Shown: positions 11,442 to 22,620, counted from the first letter of the stretch. The stretch is 64,000 nucleotides of DNA from Lepiota brunneoincarnata (GCA_023014365.1 JAEBUN010000008.1:1488001-1552000), one strand, 5' to 3'. Numbers and translations: made by a program. The notes: generated by a model from the letters alone, not told the origin.

Positions 11442-12745
11442 CAGTGATATACCGATTTCACACCTATACATGAATTCCATACTCCAGAATGATTCTCTAC
11501 ATAGAATCATTGGCTATATCATTAAAGAACCCTATAGAGGATTGGTACTATGTCCCATAGTAGCCAGTTTGACCGAACTGAGGATATTCAAGCCTCAGAA
11601 GTGTTCAAACCAGCTCATTATCACTAAGCTTAGTGAACCAAGCTATCAGAACACTCTCCGGAGGGATTCCAGACTCTACATAGCCTATCGGGTATACTCC
11701 AGTCGCATCCAGGGACCTTACAAGCAGTTTTCTGATGAACTCAGATTTGTTGGAACCTAAAGAATGTACATAGCAGCTGTCACAGGTGTATTATGCCCAT
11801 AGCAAGCCCAATAATGATGACCAGACCATGGAACAGAACATCCAACATTCAGGAGGCAACACCCAATGCCAAAAACCCTAGACATGTCAGAGACTCATAA
11901 TTAATGAGTGCTTTGTGGGTCCCAGCACCTTGGCATATTGCCTGACTGAGATTAATTTCAACGGATCAAGGGATTGCTCATATGCCACGCATTCCAATCA
12001 TAATTGATCCGGAGGCTTAAACACGCTCGCGTGGATGCAGAATAATGCAGATGAGCATGGAACACGTCTGGCTGGATTGCCATTTGTCAATCAGAGAAAA
12101 ACCCATAACCCAGGGCAAGGTAGAAATGCTGCCAAACCTTCCAAAATATTCTGCAGTACCTGTAACAATTAAGCTTATTGTTTTCTATTTCATATTTACT
12201 ATCTCTCATATGTATCTAAACAATATAAATACAGTCGCACTTGTTCATGGAGAAGCAAGAGGTCTCACCCCCACTTCCACACACAAGTCTGCAAGCCATG
12301 ATCAAGAATGGTTTCAAAGGACTATTTAGTGTGCATCGTTAAGTGTGATTTCTTTGGTCATTGACCAACCCAGAGACAGAGACAGAGAACAGAGTCCAGA
12401 GTTTAGAGTTCCAGAGTGCTAGAGACAGAGACAGAGACAGAGAACAGAGTTCAGAGACCAGAGACCAGAGACCAGAGACCCTGTGCTTTGAATTGACAGG
12501 GATTGTCCTTTCATTGTTGCACTGTATGGCTAAGATAACTTCAACAGCTGTTTGTTAACCTCTAAAACCCTACTCTCTTGAATTTTGCTGTCAGAATGCA
12601 CCCCCAGAACACCCTAAAAGACGAAACTGTTCATTATCTATCTCATATCACTTGTACTAGCTTAAGCTTATTGAATTTCGGCTAAGCTTAGTGAGAACAA
12701 GCCCTCCATCTATATTAAAAATCCACAAACATTTCTACCTTTTCA
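11442..12745 (+). repeat. Arm A of a 1.3-kb inverted repeat
   Basis: This stretch matches 13955-15251 in reverse complement over nearly its whole length, with scattered substitutions. It holds a TATA-like aatataaatac near 12222, several TAAGCTTA octamers and a purine-rich CAGAGA tract (12367-12480). Both arms have short broken ORFs that match each other on opposite strands. Arm A lies within the gag of gypsy element 1. Solo LTRs of a long-LTR element, a nonautonomous element, or an inverted duplication are all possible. Confidence 0.8.
12367..12480 (+). repeat. CAGAGA-type purine-rich microsatellite in arm A
   Basis: Imperfect repeats of cagaga and ccagaga. The same tract is present in reverse complement at about 14211-14330 in arm B, with different unit counts. 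Confidence 0.8.
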
Positions 12746-13816
12746 ATGGCTTTATCCACAATGATCCTCCAATCATAGGGGTCCTCTTTGCATAAATCCT
12801 TTGCAGTTAGTGCTGACCCATCGCTCGCAGTTCTACATGCCCTGGTGATCGCTAATCTCGCATTGAGTACATCCTGGAACATGGAGTCCAGTGCACTCAT
12901 AAATAACTCGACTAGCTCTCAGTTTGAGACTACTGCCAGCGACTTCAGGCACTTCTCTGCTTCTAGAATGAATTGCCTTTTGAAGTCCAAGACTTTATGC
13001 TCTTCATTCATTGCAATGCCTCTACTCTCTGTGCAGAGTTCCCTCAATCATTGCAATGCCTCTACTCTCTGTGCAGAGTTCCCTCAATCATCGCACTGAG
13101 CCCTGCTTGGCTGCCACAGTCTCGGGATACTCTTTCTTCAATCTCTCTACGAAGCCTGTCCAGCTTTCTGCTGGGAACTCCACAAAACTCATCCACTCTT
13201 CACGGATATCCTGGTCCACATATGACACTGCCCAATTTATCCTTTCTGCATTGTCCATCATCTTTGTTATCATGAAGAGCCATTCAAGAGTCCAGAGATA
13301 ATTTCTCAATGTCTGTGGTTTTGATGCATCCCATCTGGGAGCATTATTGCTAAAGGGAGTTGGCATATGCTTGTGTCCCATTTTACTAGCTGTAGTCATC
13401 ATAGATGGCATAGTTTGGTTTGTCTGTACAGTCAGAGTTGACTGTGATATCTGTGGTACTGTAGAGGCACCAGGAGGGTTTGTATGAAACAAGTTTTGGT
13501 TTGTAAATGTTAAGCTTAGCATAGGAATGGTCTGACTGTCCTGGCTTTTGGTGTGCAGAATATGTGCTATGTTGCAAGCTGAGGCTGGAAGCCTTATAGT
13601 AATTCTGGGAGCAGTAGAGATTGGCAGTGCAACTTCTCTTGATACTGCAACTGCTAAACCACTTGCTGTGCTTGCAGTTATAGAACTAGTAGGATCTTTT
13701 TGCTTTCAAGAGGTACTAGTGGCGATGAGGCCTTCAGAACCTTCTGGACGATTAGAATTCCAAGTAGTTCCCTGTTTTGGGGGGTCAACCTTCCTGAGAC
13801 TGCTCTCGAAGGACAT
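12720..13816 (-). pseudogene. Gypsy element 1: 5' part of gag
   Basis: A gag-type reading begins with ATG at 13816 and shows a Ser/Thr/Pro-rich N-terminus. The capsid-like core is about 13370-13090, with APRWDASKPQTLRNYLWTLE, then NWAVSYVDQDIREEW. The reading resumes at 12900-12720. It is broken by stops near 13705 and by a perfect 40-bp tandem duplication at 13011-13090, which shifts the frame. Capsid-like gag proteins assemble the virus-like particle of LTR retrotransposons. Confidence 0.75.
13011..13090. repeat. Perfect 40-bp tandem duplication in gag
   Basis: The 40 bases from 13011 are repeated exactly from 13051. The length is not a multiple of three, so gag is frameshifted here. The lack of differences between the copies points to a recent slippage event. 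Confidence 0.9.
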
Positions 13817-13954
13817 TTTGGGTGACTTTATGGTCTTTGCTTGAACCTTTTTCTGCTTCGCAGGTGAAAGGTGGGCCAGTGTCCAAGTCTTTTGGTGTTT
13901 GTCTCATGAAATTCAACTGAAAACCCCCCTTGCAGTGGGCTCCAGATGAAAAGG

Positions 13955-15251
13955 TGGAAACATTTGTGGGTTTTAATATAGATAAAGGGCTTGTTCTCAC
14001 TAAGCTTAGTCGAAATTTGATAAGCTTAAGTTAATACAAGTAGTATGAGATAGATAATGAACAGTTTCGTCTTTTAGGGTGTTCTGGGGGTGTGTTCTGA
14101 CAGCAAAATTCAAGAGGATAGTGTTTTTAGAGGTTAACAAACAGCTGTTGAAGTTATCTTAGCCATACGGTGCAACAGTGAAAGGACAATCCCTGTCAAT
14201 TCAAAGTGCGGGGTCTCTAGTCTCTGGTCTCTGGTCTCTGAACTCTGTTCTCTGTTTCTGTCTCTGTCTCTTGCACTCTGGAACTCTAAACTCTGGACTC
14301 TGTTCTCTGTCTCTGTCTCTGGGTTGGTCAATGACCAAAGAAATCACACTTAATGATGCACACTAAATAGTCCTCTGAAACTGTTCTTGATCACAGCTCA
14401 CAGACTTGCATGTGGAAGCAGGGGTAAGACCTCTTGCTTCTCCATGAACAAGCACAACTGTATCTATATTGTTTAGATACATACAAGAGATAGTAAATAT
14501 GAAATAGAAAACAATAAGCTTAATTGTTACAGGTACTGCAGAATATTTTGGAAGGTTTGGCAGCATTTCTACCTTGCCCTGGGTTATGGGTTTTTCTCTG
14601 ATTGATGAATGGCAATCCAGCCAGATGTGTTCTGTGCTTGTCTGCATTATTCTGTGTCCACACAAGCACATTAAGTCTCTGGATCAATTATGATCAGAAT
14701 GTATGGCGTATGGACAATCCCTTGATCCATTGTAATTAATCTCAGTCAGGCAATATGCTGAGGTGCCAGGACCCACAAAGCACTTGTTAATTATGAGTCT
14801 TTGATATGTCTAGGGTTTTGGGCATTGGGTGTTGCCTCCCGAACATTGGACATTCCGTTCCATGGTCCGGTCATCATTATTGGGCTCGCTATGGGTGTAA
14901 TACATCTGTGACAGCTGCTATGTACATTCTTTAGGTTCCAACAAATCCGAGTTCATCAGAAAACTACTCATAAGGTCCCTGGATGTGACCGGAGTATACT
15001 CAATAGGCTATGTAGAGTCCAGAATCCCTCTGGAGTGTGTTCTGATAGCTTGGTTCACTAAGCTTAGTGATAATGAGCTGGTTTGAACACTTCCGAGGCT
15101 TGAATATCCTCAGTTTGGTCAAACTGGCTACTATGGGACATAGTACCAATCCTCTATAGGGTTCTTTAATGATAAAGCCAATGATTCTATGTAGAGAATT
15201 GTTCTGGAGTACAGAATTCATGTATAGGCATGAAATTGGCGTATCAATGGC
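13955..15251 (-). repeat. Arm B of the 1.3-kb inverted repeat
   Basis: Reverse-complement partner of arm A. Its right edge near 15251 cuts gypsy element 2 in the RNase H region, and its left edge lies just upstream of the gag start of gypsy element 1. The spacer between the arms is about 1.2 kb and is mostly gag. The match includes the short gag-like stretch encoding EKVE.FV at the inner edge of both arms, so the homology runs slightly into coding sequence. Confidence 0.8.
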
Positions 15252-17307
15252 AGTTGGGGTTTCTGCGACAGGTGGAATGGGACTTGGGGGAGTGGTCTGT
15301 CATGGTATGTGGTGTGGGGGTGGTGTGTCTTCAGTGGTGTTAAGGGCACTCTTGACGAGGAATTGGTAGAGGATGCAGTTGGATCATTTGGTGGGCATAA
15401 GGGTTTTCGATAGGAAAGCCATGGGGTGGCATTGATTATTAATGTTGGTTTGATAAAGTATGGCTCTGGTAGCATATTTCAAAGCATTGCATTCAATTTC
15501 GAACAGTTTGGACTGGTCAGGCATTGTAAGCACTGGTTGCTTTGAAAATTGAAGTTTCAAGGCATCGAACAAGTCTTGACACTTGTCAGTCCACTCAAAT
15601 AGCTGTTTGGTTGACATGAGGGCATTTAGGGGTTCAGGTGATAGCAGAGTAGTTGTGGATAAATTTCCAGTAGAAGTTACAGAATCCGATGAACTTGTGG
15701 ATGTCTTTGGTACATTTCAGAATGGGCCATTGGGTGATTCTGGCCAATTTAATGGGGTCCATTTTGATTTTGTCGGGCGTGATAATCATACCAAGGTATT
15801 CCATATGGTTGTGATAGAATTTGCATTTCTCGGTCTTGAGATAGATGTCGTTCAAGGCCAAACACTTGAGAACTTCTTCCATGATGTGATCATGTTCTTC
15901 CTGATTGCAGGCAAAGATGAGTATATTGCCCATATAAACAACAATTCCTCCTTTACGGATTGGGGACACTAAGATATCATCCATGAATGCTTGGAAAGTC
16001 ATGGGAGAGTTGCACATTCTGAAGAACATGATGGTCGGTTTGAACAGTCCGAGCAGGGTGTTGAATGCACCTTTCCATTCATCTCCTTTCTTGATACAAA
16101 TGTTATTGTATCCAGCATGGATGTTGAGTTTGGAAAATATACAGGCTCCTTTGAGCTTATCCATGATCTCAGTAACCATTGGGATTCAGTACACATTCTT
16201 GACTGTATTTTTGTTGACATAGTGGTAGTCTTGACAGGGGTGGAGTGAGCCATCTTTCTTATCAACAAAGAATCATGGGGAGGCCATTGGGGATTTTGAT
16301 GGACGAATATAACCTTTGTGAAGGTTGTCAGAGATGAACTCTTTCAAAGAGTTATCTTGATTTGGGGAAAGTTTGTAAGCTTTCATTGTGACAGGTTTGA
16401 ATTTGGGCTTTAGTTCAATAGCATGGTTGTAAGATTGTTGGGGAGGGAATTGTTTGGCAGCCTTTTTGCTAAAATGACTCAACCATCAGTGGAATTGGTG
16501 GGGAACTTTAACAGTGGGGTTGTCAACCTTTTTGTCTCCATGTTTAATCACAAGTTCTGTAGCTTGGCTGGTTCAGTTGATCTTGAGCTTGACATGAGCA
16601 AGTTCAACAGGTGTACTAATGATCTGACACATCTCGGACTCTAGTGAGAACTCTTTGTAGTCATCATTGAGGAGAGGTTCATAAATTGGTTTGTGCGGGG
16701 TGTAGGAAAACTTTCCTTCAGGGTCACATGTGTTTGATTGGTCTATAGCAAGGGTAGTGATATCGATTGGGTGGTTGTTGTATGTCAAGTACTCAGGGTG
16801 GTGGTTGTGCTTCTTCTCCTTTCTCCATTGGAATGTACAATGTTTCCAATCAATTTTCAGGTTGACTTCGTTAAGCCATGAGAAACCAAGGACTATTGGT
16901 TCCAAACTGGTTGCTGCAATGTAGGTGGTGATGGGAGTCATTTGGCCATCAATTATAGTGTGGAATGTAGAATAATGTGTGATCATTCTGTTCAGGTTGT
17001 TTGAACCATCAAAATTGCGCATGTTAATTGCTTGGGGAAGTGCTTGCTTCCATAGACAGTGTTTGGTAATGAATTTGTTGGATATGAAGTTGTCTTGAGC
17101 TCCGGAGTCAAGGAGGGCAATAAGTGGGACGTCTTTCTGTTCTCTCAGGCTCTGCACCTTTAAAGGAAGATATATGGATTTATTGTTTGAGGTAGATGTG
17201 AGAGTTACAACATTACAAGAGAGAGGAAAACTGGGAGGGGCTAGCATCGAACAGAACCTCTGAATCAAAAATTTGCAAATGGTTGTATAGTTGGGTCTTT
17301 GGACCAA
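15252..17307 (-). pseudogene. Gypsy element 2: protease, reverse transcriptase, start of RNase H
   Basis: The protease reads ALLDSGAQDNFIS near 17110-17070. RT begins near 16482 (HFSKKAAKQF), continues WFFVDKKDGSLHPCQDYHYV near 16260 after a stop and a frame change, and then runs from 16179 to 15634. The catalytic box, normally Y-x-D-D, reads YMGN, so both metal-binding aspartates are lost. RNase H begins near 15617 (FEWTDKCQDLFDALK) and breaks up after 15384. The copy is inactive at the codon level as well as by frameshifts. Confidence 0.85.
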
Positions 17308-17378
17308 GTCTCATAGACTTCAATGGCTTCAGTTTCAGAAATAGATTTGATAATGGAACTAATTTTAAGGGACACATT

Positions 17379-18602
17379 TCATATGTTGGTTGCCTTATTG
17401 ATTTTTGGTTGTGGTTTAGCAATGTTGGGACACATGTGGGAAATGTGGCTGGGTTTGAAACAACAGAAGCAGAGGCCATTCTCGTAGGCGTGCTTCTCTT
17501 CAGGCATAAAGACAGCATTGATATTGATGTCGTCATTGTGGGGGAATTGATCTGGCTTGATCTTCTTTAGTTTCTTCGTGATTGGGATGCAGATCACCAG
17601 GGATATTAAAAGAAGGGTAATATTTGGGGTCTTCATTAAGGTATGTGTTATCAATATCCATAGCATTCAGATCATGTGATGGATGGAATTGATAATGGCA
17701 GTTTGGTCCGGTGTAGGATGATTGTTGTTGTGGTTGACAATATGGTTGTTGCATACAGTGGTAATTATTAGTAGGAGTGGGATGGGGATGGAATCCTGGG
17801 TGTGGTCCAAGGATTGTGGAAGCGGTATTATGCCAGTTGTGGTTGATCCGAATAGTGCGGCAGTACTATTCATTTATGGTGTTGGGTGGGTTCGGATTGG
17901 TAAGAATTTTGTAGGCAAGGTTCTGGTTGATAATATTTTGGAACTTTTCTATGAGGGTGCTATCTTCTGTGAGTCCTGAGCAGTGGACGAGAGTTTTGAA
18001 CTCTGCAATGATGTCTTTGACATTACAGGATCCTTGACAAAGAGTGTTGAGGTTATGGAATGCTTGAGAAGGGACATCGACAGGCAAGAACACTTCGGTG
18101 AACTCCTCAACAAGTTCTTTGTAAGAACTGGGGGTAAACATGCCCCAAGTCTGTTTGGACTGAAAGTACTGGTTCTTCCAGTTGCTGGCTTTGCCAGTTT
18201 TAAGCAGGGACAAGAAGAATACAATCTTCTTGTCGTTGATGTTGTAGATGTCAGCATTACCATAAAGGTATAGTGCTACAGAATTAATGAACTCTTGGAA
18301 GTTCTTGTGGTTACCATCAAATGGTGTCAGGTTTCTCAAACAACAGTTCTTTGTAGCAGTTGTGCTGTTGTGGTGGTGGTGATGATGAATGGTCTTGTGG
18401 ACCAAAAAGGGTTCTGGTTGGTCCTGGTGGGCTGGGAGGTAGGATGATCAGCAGGTGGGTCACCCATAGTCTCAGACATGGGTGCAGAGGGAGGTGAGGG
18501 TGGAGGGAAGGGTTGTAGGTTGCAGGGGGAGCTGGTATTGTCCAGGTTCGATTTGATGGATAGGGAAACATACGGGACCTCCTGTACTTGTGGTTGCTTC
18601 AA
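17379..18602 (-). pseudogene. Gypsy element 2: gag with zinc knuckle
   Basis: The N-terminal part is Pro/Thr-rich. The capsid region (18405-17866) contains NLTPFDGNHKNFQEFINSVA and NWKNQYFQSKQ, typical of the Retrotrans_gag core. A Gln/Asn/His-rich linker is followed by CFCCFKPSHISHMC near 17460, a C-x2-C-x4-H-x4-C knuckle. Frame changes near 18400 and 17870 break the gene. Confidence 0.8.
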
Positions 18603-19173
18603 GCAGACTGAAGGGGAGCTAAGGCAGTTCTACAGGTGACGGTTCAGTAATCTGGGTGGCTATGTGAATGGTGGTATCTGCTGGTTCAGGCGGGGTTGTG
18701 TATATAGGTTGGTGATCAGATTCAGGAGAAGATGAAGGAACACGAAAAGAAGGAGTAGGGCAAGGAGTTGATAGAGTGGCACATGGAGTAACAGATGGTT
18801 GAGAAGGTCCTGGAGATCCAGAACCAGATTGTGAAATTTGGGGGTTAGGATGGTCTGTCCTGGCTTTGAAGTAACTACCCGTGATGGGCAACAATGTCTT
18901 TTCCAGTAAAGAGGAACCAACAAGAATTTAAGATCTGCTAAGACATTCAACAAGATGAACGAGGAATCTGAGAACCTATAGAGACACTGGGGTGTGAAGG
19001 TTCTGAAGAACAACAGCCAGAGTTCTTTGGGGTGAAGACTGTGTCAGATGTTCAAATAGACAAATGATAATCCTCAACAGATTATGGTTCTGTTTAGACC
19101 TCACAGTTAACAGTACTGTGCAAACCAAGGAGGATGAGAAGAGAGAAGAGAGGCAATGAGTAGCTTTGTCTTT

Positions 19174-19524
19174 TGTTATGCTGGTTAGGCATCTGCAAGG
19201 CTCAATGCAATCAATAACAGGTTGACCATTGAGTAATGCAAGCAAGTCAAGGGCAATGCCAATGAGCAGGAACAAATATGGTGTATAACAAGACAAAGCT
19301 AAGGATTACAAGTAATACCTAGGTCTATATATACTATTGGGGCAACTGGCATGTGATAAAGGAAAGAATCACATGTGAACGGATGAGAATCACAAGCTAA
19401 AGAGGAACTAACTATAGACAGGTGGTGGCATGTGATGACTAAATATAACAGGCATTGACAATGGGCGGTGACATGTGATAAGTGAAAATAGACAGGTGGG
19501 TGCATAGATGGGAAAATGGTAACA
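19174..19524 (-). repeat. 5' LTR of gypsy element 2
   Basis: On the minus strand it starts TGTTACCATT and ends CAGCATAACA, 351 bp in all, with a TATA-like tatatatag near 19330. The adjacent leader begins AAAGACAAAG. The outer edge is well placed because transposase-like coding sequence starts directly beyond it; the inner edge rests on the TG/CA rule only. Confidence 0.6.
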
Positions 19525-20472
19525 CACATACCAACTGGACTCTGGAAGACTGGAAGGGGGTAGTTTGGTCAGATGAGACCTAAAATCAATCATTTGGGGT
19601 CAGATGGAAGGCATTAGGTTTGGAAAAGGGGGTCAGAGAAGTTAAAAGCTAGGCTGGTGGATGAAATTAGGAAGTTTGGAGGAGGTTCCATCATAGTCTG
19701 GGACTATATGTTGTGGAAAAGGGGGGGATTCCCATGCAGAATTGAAGGGAAGATGGATGCTGACCTTTATGTCAGCATTTTGGAGGATGAACTGCAGCAG
19801 AGCCTTGGGTGGTACAAGAAAAAGACAAGGGGTGTTGTTTTTTAGCAAGACAATGACCCTGTAAGGGGACTGGCATCATACTGCCCCCCCTTATGCAAGG
19901 TACATCTAGGGGTCTGTGGCAAGATATCCAGGCTCAGCCACTCTAGCCAATGCCTGATGCTCAAGCTTGGCCTCAGCCTTCAGCCACCCCTATCTCTGAG
20001 TCCAACCTGTGTGCAAGTCCATTGTTTGTATATTGTTTGTACACATTATTACTGGTAGTTACTTAGTGTTTGGCTGCCCAGTCTGTGCGCAGACCATTAT
20101 TGTATATAAGTAGCATGCATGCCAATTGTAATTGGCACTTGAATATCAACTTGGTTCCAGCTATCTTACTCCCCTAACAGACCCCAAATACAAGAGCAGG
20201 ACAGCTACAAAGTGGTTTAAAAAAGCTAAAATAGAGGTTATGGTATGGCCCCCACAGTCTCCTGACCTCAACCCTATTGAACACCTATAGACTTACATCA
20301 AAAGGAGGCTGGAGAAGTATAATACTCCTCTTGGGGGAATATTGGAGTTGTAGGAGAAAACAGAGGTAGAGTGGAATAAGATTCCACCTTCAGTGTGTCA
20401 GAATTTGATTGAAAGTATGCCTAGGAGGGTTCAGGCTATTTTGCAGGCCAGGAGAGGCTATACCAAGTACTG
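19525..20472 (+). pseudogene. Tc1/mariner transposase relic, missing its N-terminus and split by a solo LTR
   Basis: From about 19534 the frame reads NWTLEDWKGVVWSDET, the first catalytic-aspartate block of Tc1-family transposases. A GGGSIIVWDYM block and QDNDP, holding the second aspartate, follow near 19850. A 320-bp solo LTR interrupts at 19860. Beyond it the protein resumes with KYKSRTATKWFK, then SPDLNPIEHL, which supplies the catalytic glutamate, and ends RRGYTKY before TGA. Several in-frame stops are present, one just before QDNDP. The DNA-binding N-terminal part is absent because gypsy element 2 sits at the left edge. Confidence 0.88.
19860..20179 (+). mobile_element. Solo LTR with 5-bp target duplication
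   Basis: The insert starts TGTAAGGGGACTGG, ends CCCCTAACA, and is 320 bp long. It is flanked by GACCC on both sides (19855-19859 and 20180-20184). Removing it with one copy of the duplication restores the transposase reading across NDPKYK. A TATA-like tgtatataag lies near 20103. A similar start and end are seen in the LTR at 28887-29342, so they may be relatives. Confidence 0.92.
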
Positions 20473-20504
20473 AATACCTATAATTGTATATTGTGTTTAA
20501 TGAG

Positions 20505-20706
20505 CTGCAAAACCCTTCCAATGCACTGAAAATATTATTTAATTAACCACATTCCCAAAAAGGAATGTTATGTAATCATAACTATACCAATCTGTAGGTA
20601 GGATATAGGAGTATATATATTCAAAATAAGAAGTTCCTAGCTTTAGTATCTCTAGAGCTATTCAAGGAATAACTAAACATAAAAACACATTGGAAGGGTT
20701 TTGATG
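20505..20706. repeat. 16-bp inverted repeat around about 165 bp, just after the Tc1 relic
   Basis: CAAAACCCTTCCAATG near 20508 recurs as its reverse complement, CATTGGAAGGGTTTTG, near 20690. The first copy lies about 35 bp after the transposase stop, where a terminal inverted repeat of the transposon would be expected. Confidence 0.6.
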
Positions 20707-20744
20707 CCTACTGTATTCTATTTGCCAAATGATCTACCAATAGG

Positions 20745-22620
20745 CACAAAAGTTGAATATACATGGTGTGGTCACAACTTCCCTCTTCTGACTGAGACCA
20801 TTTGATTGGCAGTCCAGTCCTTGCATATGTCACCAGCTTGTTATCACAAACCTAAGTTCCTAGATCTACTGCAAACAATAGGTAATAACCTCATATTTGT
20901 CATGTGGATCCTTGAGCTGACCAATGGTAGAGTATTGTGGGGTGGGTTATGCCTAGAGGCCAGCACCTGTCAGTGTGTTATAATATAGTCAATGTGGGTG
21001 ATGCAAAATGCCCACAGGAGCACTACACTGAGGAATAGAGGATCAATGTGAAATGATGATATGTAAGTACCTATGTGACCTACTCTGAAAAATTTCAAGA
21101 CCTTACTACACTGGTAACAACAATAATCTGATCTGCCCAGGGTGTCATCATGTTAATACAGGGAAATTTAAATCAATACATATGATGTACTGTATCTTGT
21201 GGCTGCTCATATTGATTGGTACAATAGGAGTGTACAATAGCTGAGAAGCAAGGGAAAGATAGACAAAATTCTGTAATGGTTTCTGATCATCATTCTTATT
21301 GTTTACTACTGTGCAGTTGTAATGATAATTGGTTTACCTGTAACTATATCAGATGACTACCCATAAGCATTCTGGAAGCCCTGTTGAATGGTAGATATTT
21401 CTAATTTCCCATGCCCATCTACTCACCACTTGGACAATCCTCTTCAACCCAGAATTGGGATGCATATCACCTGCAAATTGTCATTTCTCAGGAAAAATTG
21501 GTGCAGAATGCAATAGGGGTTAATAAGCAACTCTGTTTTTCTCAGACAAATATTGTACCTATATATTACTCTAAGTAAATCAAGTAACTGGTATGTCCCT
21601 CCATGAGTTTTTGGGTAGATGCAGTTCATAGTCATCCAATACATGTGATCAGAGGGTGATATTGTGCAATAATATGACTGCAAATGCACTTTAAATGCTC
21701 TTGAAACCTATATTGAAATTCTGTTTTGTATGGAATGTAGGGAAGCCCCTTCTGCAAATTTTCTCCTAAACAAATTTGGCTAAAATGTCTTCTGAGAGAT
21801 AAAAATGCACTTGTCCTGCCAAGTCAGTGATCATTCTTGAAATTCACATGAAGCCAGACATGTGCCTTGTTAATGTGTCATGTTGGCTGTATAGCTGAAG
21901 GTCCCACAACTACAATTATAGCAGATGGGGTACTCCAAAAAAAGGTGTCTGCTTTGAAAAATCTCAGGCCACATCTGATATTGAAGAAGCCCCAAATGTC
22001 ACTTCAGGACATCACTGCATCTCAGAAATACTACCACTCTGCCAGAGTTAGCTACTGTGGAATCCTCTGAGGATAAGGCATATATTATCCTATCTCTCCC
22101 ATGAAAGAAATAGAATGCTGATTAATCTATTCTCTAGTCCTGAGTTTTTCCTGGGTGATACTACTGATATTTGGGTTGACTTCCTGTCAGATAAATAAAT
22201 GGGAAACATGAATCAGAGGGAGCTAGGATCTCTAGCAACACTGGGCAAACTGGTTACACTAGTTTGTGTGTGTATATCTGTATTGTCATCATGTTTTCAC
22301 ATTCAATGTGTTGTTTTTTTTGTTTTTTTTTTTTCACCACCAAATTGTCTCCACAATTTCAGAGACCAGAGCCCCAACCCCAATACCAAGCAAAACTGAT
22401 GTTCTGCATTGGAAAATGGTTGCAGTGCCAATAGAAATGACTAGCTTGAGCTTGTGAAATGGATCAATGGCTGAAGCTAGGATTACTTGGTGAGCTGATC
22501 AAAGATTGGCAGCCCTGAAGAACATGCAGCATTTCACCACTAGGGAGGGTATAATATTAGAGTGTACAAGCCCAGAGACTGGATTTCCAAAGGAAATATT
22601 ATTTTAGGATCATAACCTTA
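20745..22620 (+). repeat. Dispersed noncoding repeat R1, copy 1
   Basis: About 1.4 kb here (20745-22170) aligns base for base with 32805-34470, beginning at a shared atatggtgtggtcacaact. A weaker match to 45895-45960 (gcagcattccgcc and following) suggests the repeat reaches about 22620. No long ORF or recognisable domain is present, and I see no clear terminal repeats. Confidence 0.8.
22315..22334 (+). repeat. Poly(T) tract
   Basis: A run of T broken by single G residues, next to R1 copy 1. Confidence 0.9.

Larger units (their letters stand above)
5740..13816 (-). mobile_element. Degenerate Ty3/gypsy element 1 (gag to integrase), split by an inserted repeat arm
   Basis: Read on the minus strand, the domains come in gypsy order: gag from an ATG at 13816, a zinc knuckle, a long acidic linker with an aspartic protease, RT, RNase H, integrase zinc finger, integrase core and C-terminal part near 5740. 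The frame changes or stops at many points. A 1.3-kb repeat arm (11442-12745) interrupts gag. I could not define LTRs. This element carries about half of the TAAGCTTA octamers described under findings. Confidence 0.85.
15252..19524 (-). mobile_element. Ty3/gypsy element 2, truncated in RNase H by repeat arm B
   Basis: On the minus strand a 5' LTR (19524-19174) is followed by a Pro/Ser-rich leader, gag, a zinc knuckle, protease, RT and the start of RNase H. Sequence stops being recognisable near 15252, where arm B begins; RNase H and integrase are missing. The LTR start (TGTTACC) directly abuts Tc1/mariner transposase sequence on its right, so the element inserted into that older transposon. 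Confidence 0.82.

Noticed and set aside
12361..12558. Short frame across the CAGAGA tract, also present on the minus strand in arm B
   Set aside because: The frame survives in both arms only because the arms are copies. Its residues are an Arg/Asp/Glu low-complexity run from a microsatellite.
3700..15065. Possible CRISPR-like array made of the TAAGCTTA repeats
   Set aside because: The repeats are only 8 bp, irregularly spaced by hundreds of bases, and lie inside eukaryotic retroelements. There is no array structure.
20806..21689. Short frames within R1 copy 1
   Set aside because: They are not conserved as frames in R1 copy 2, which has indels that break them.
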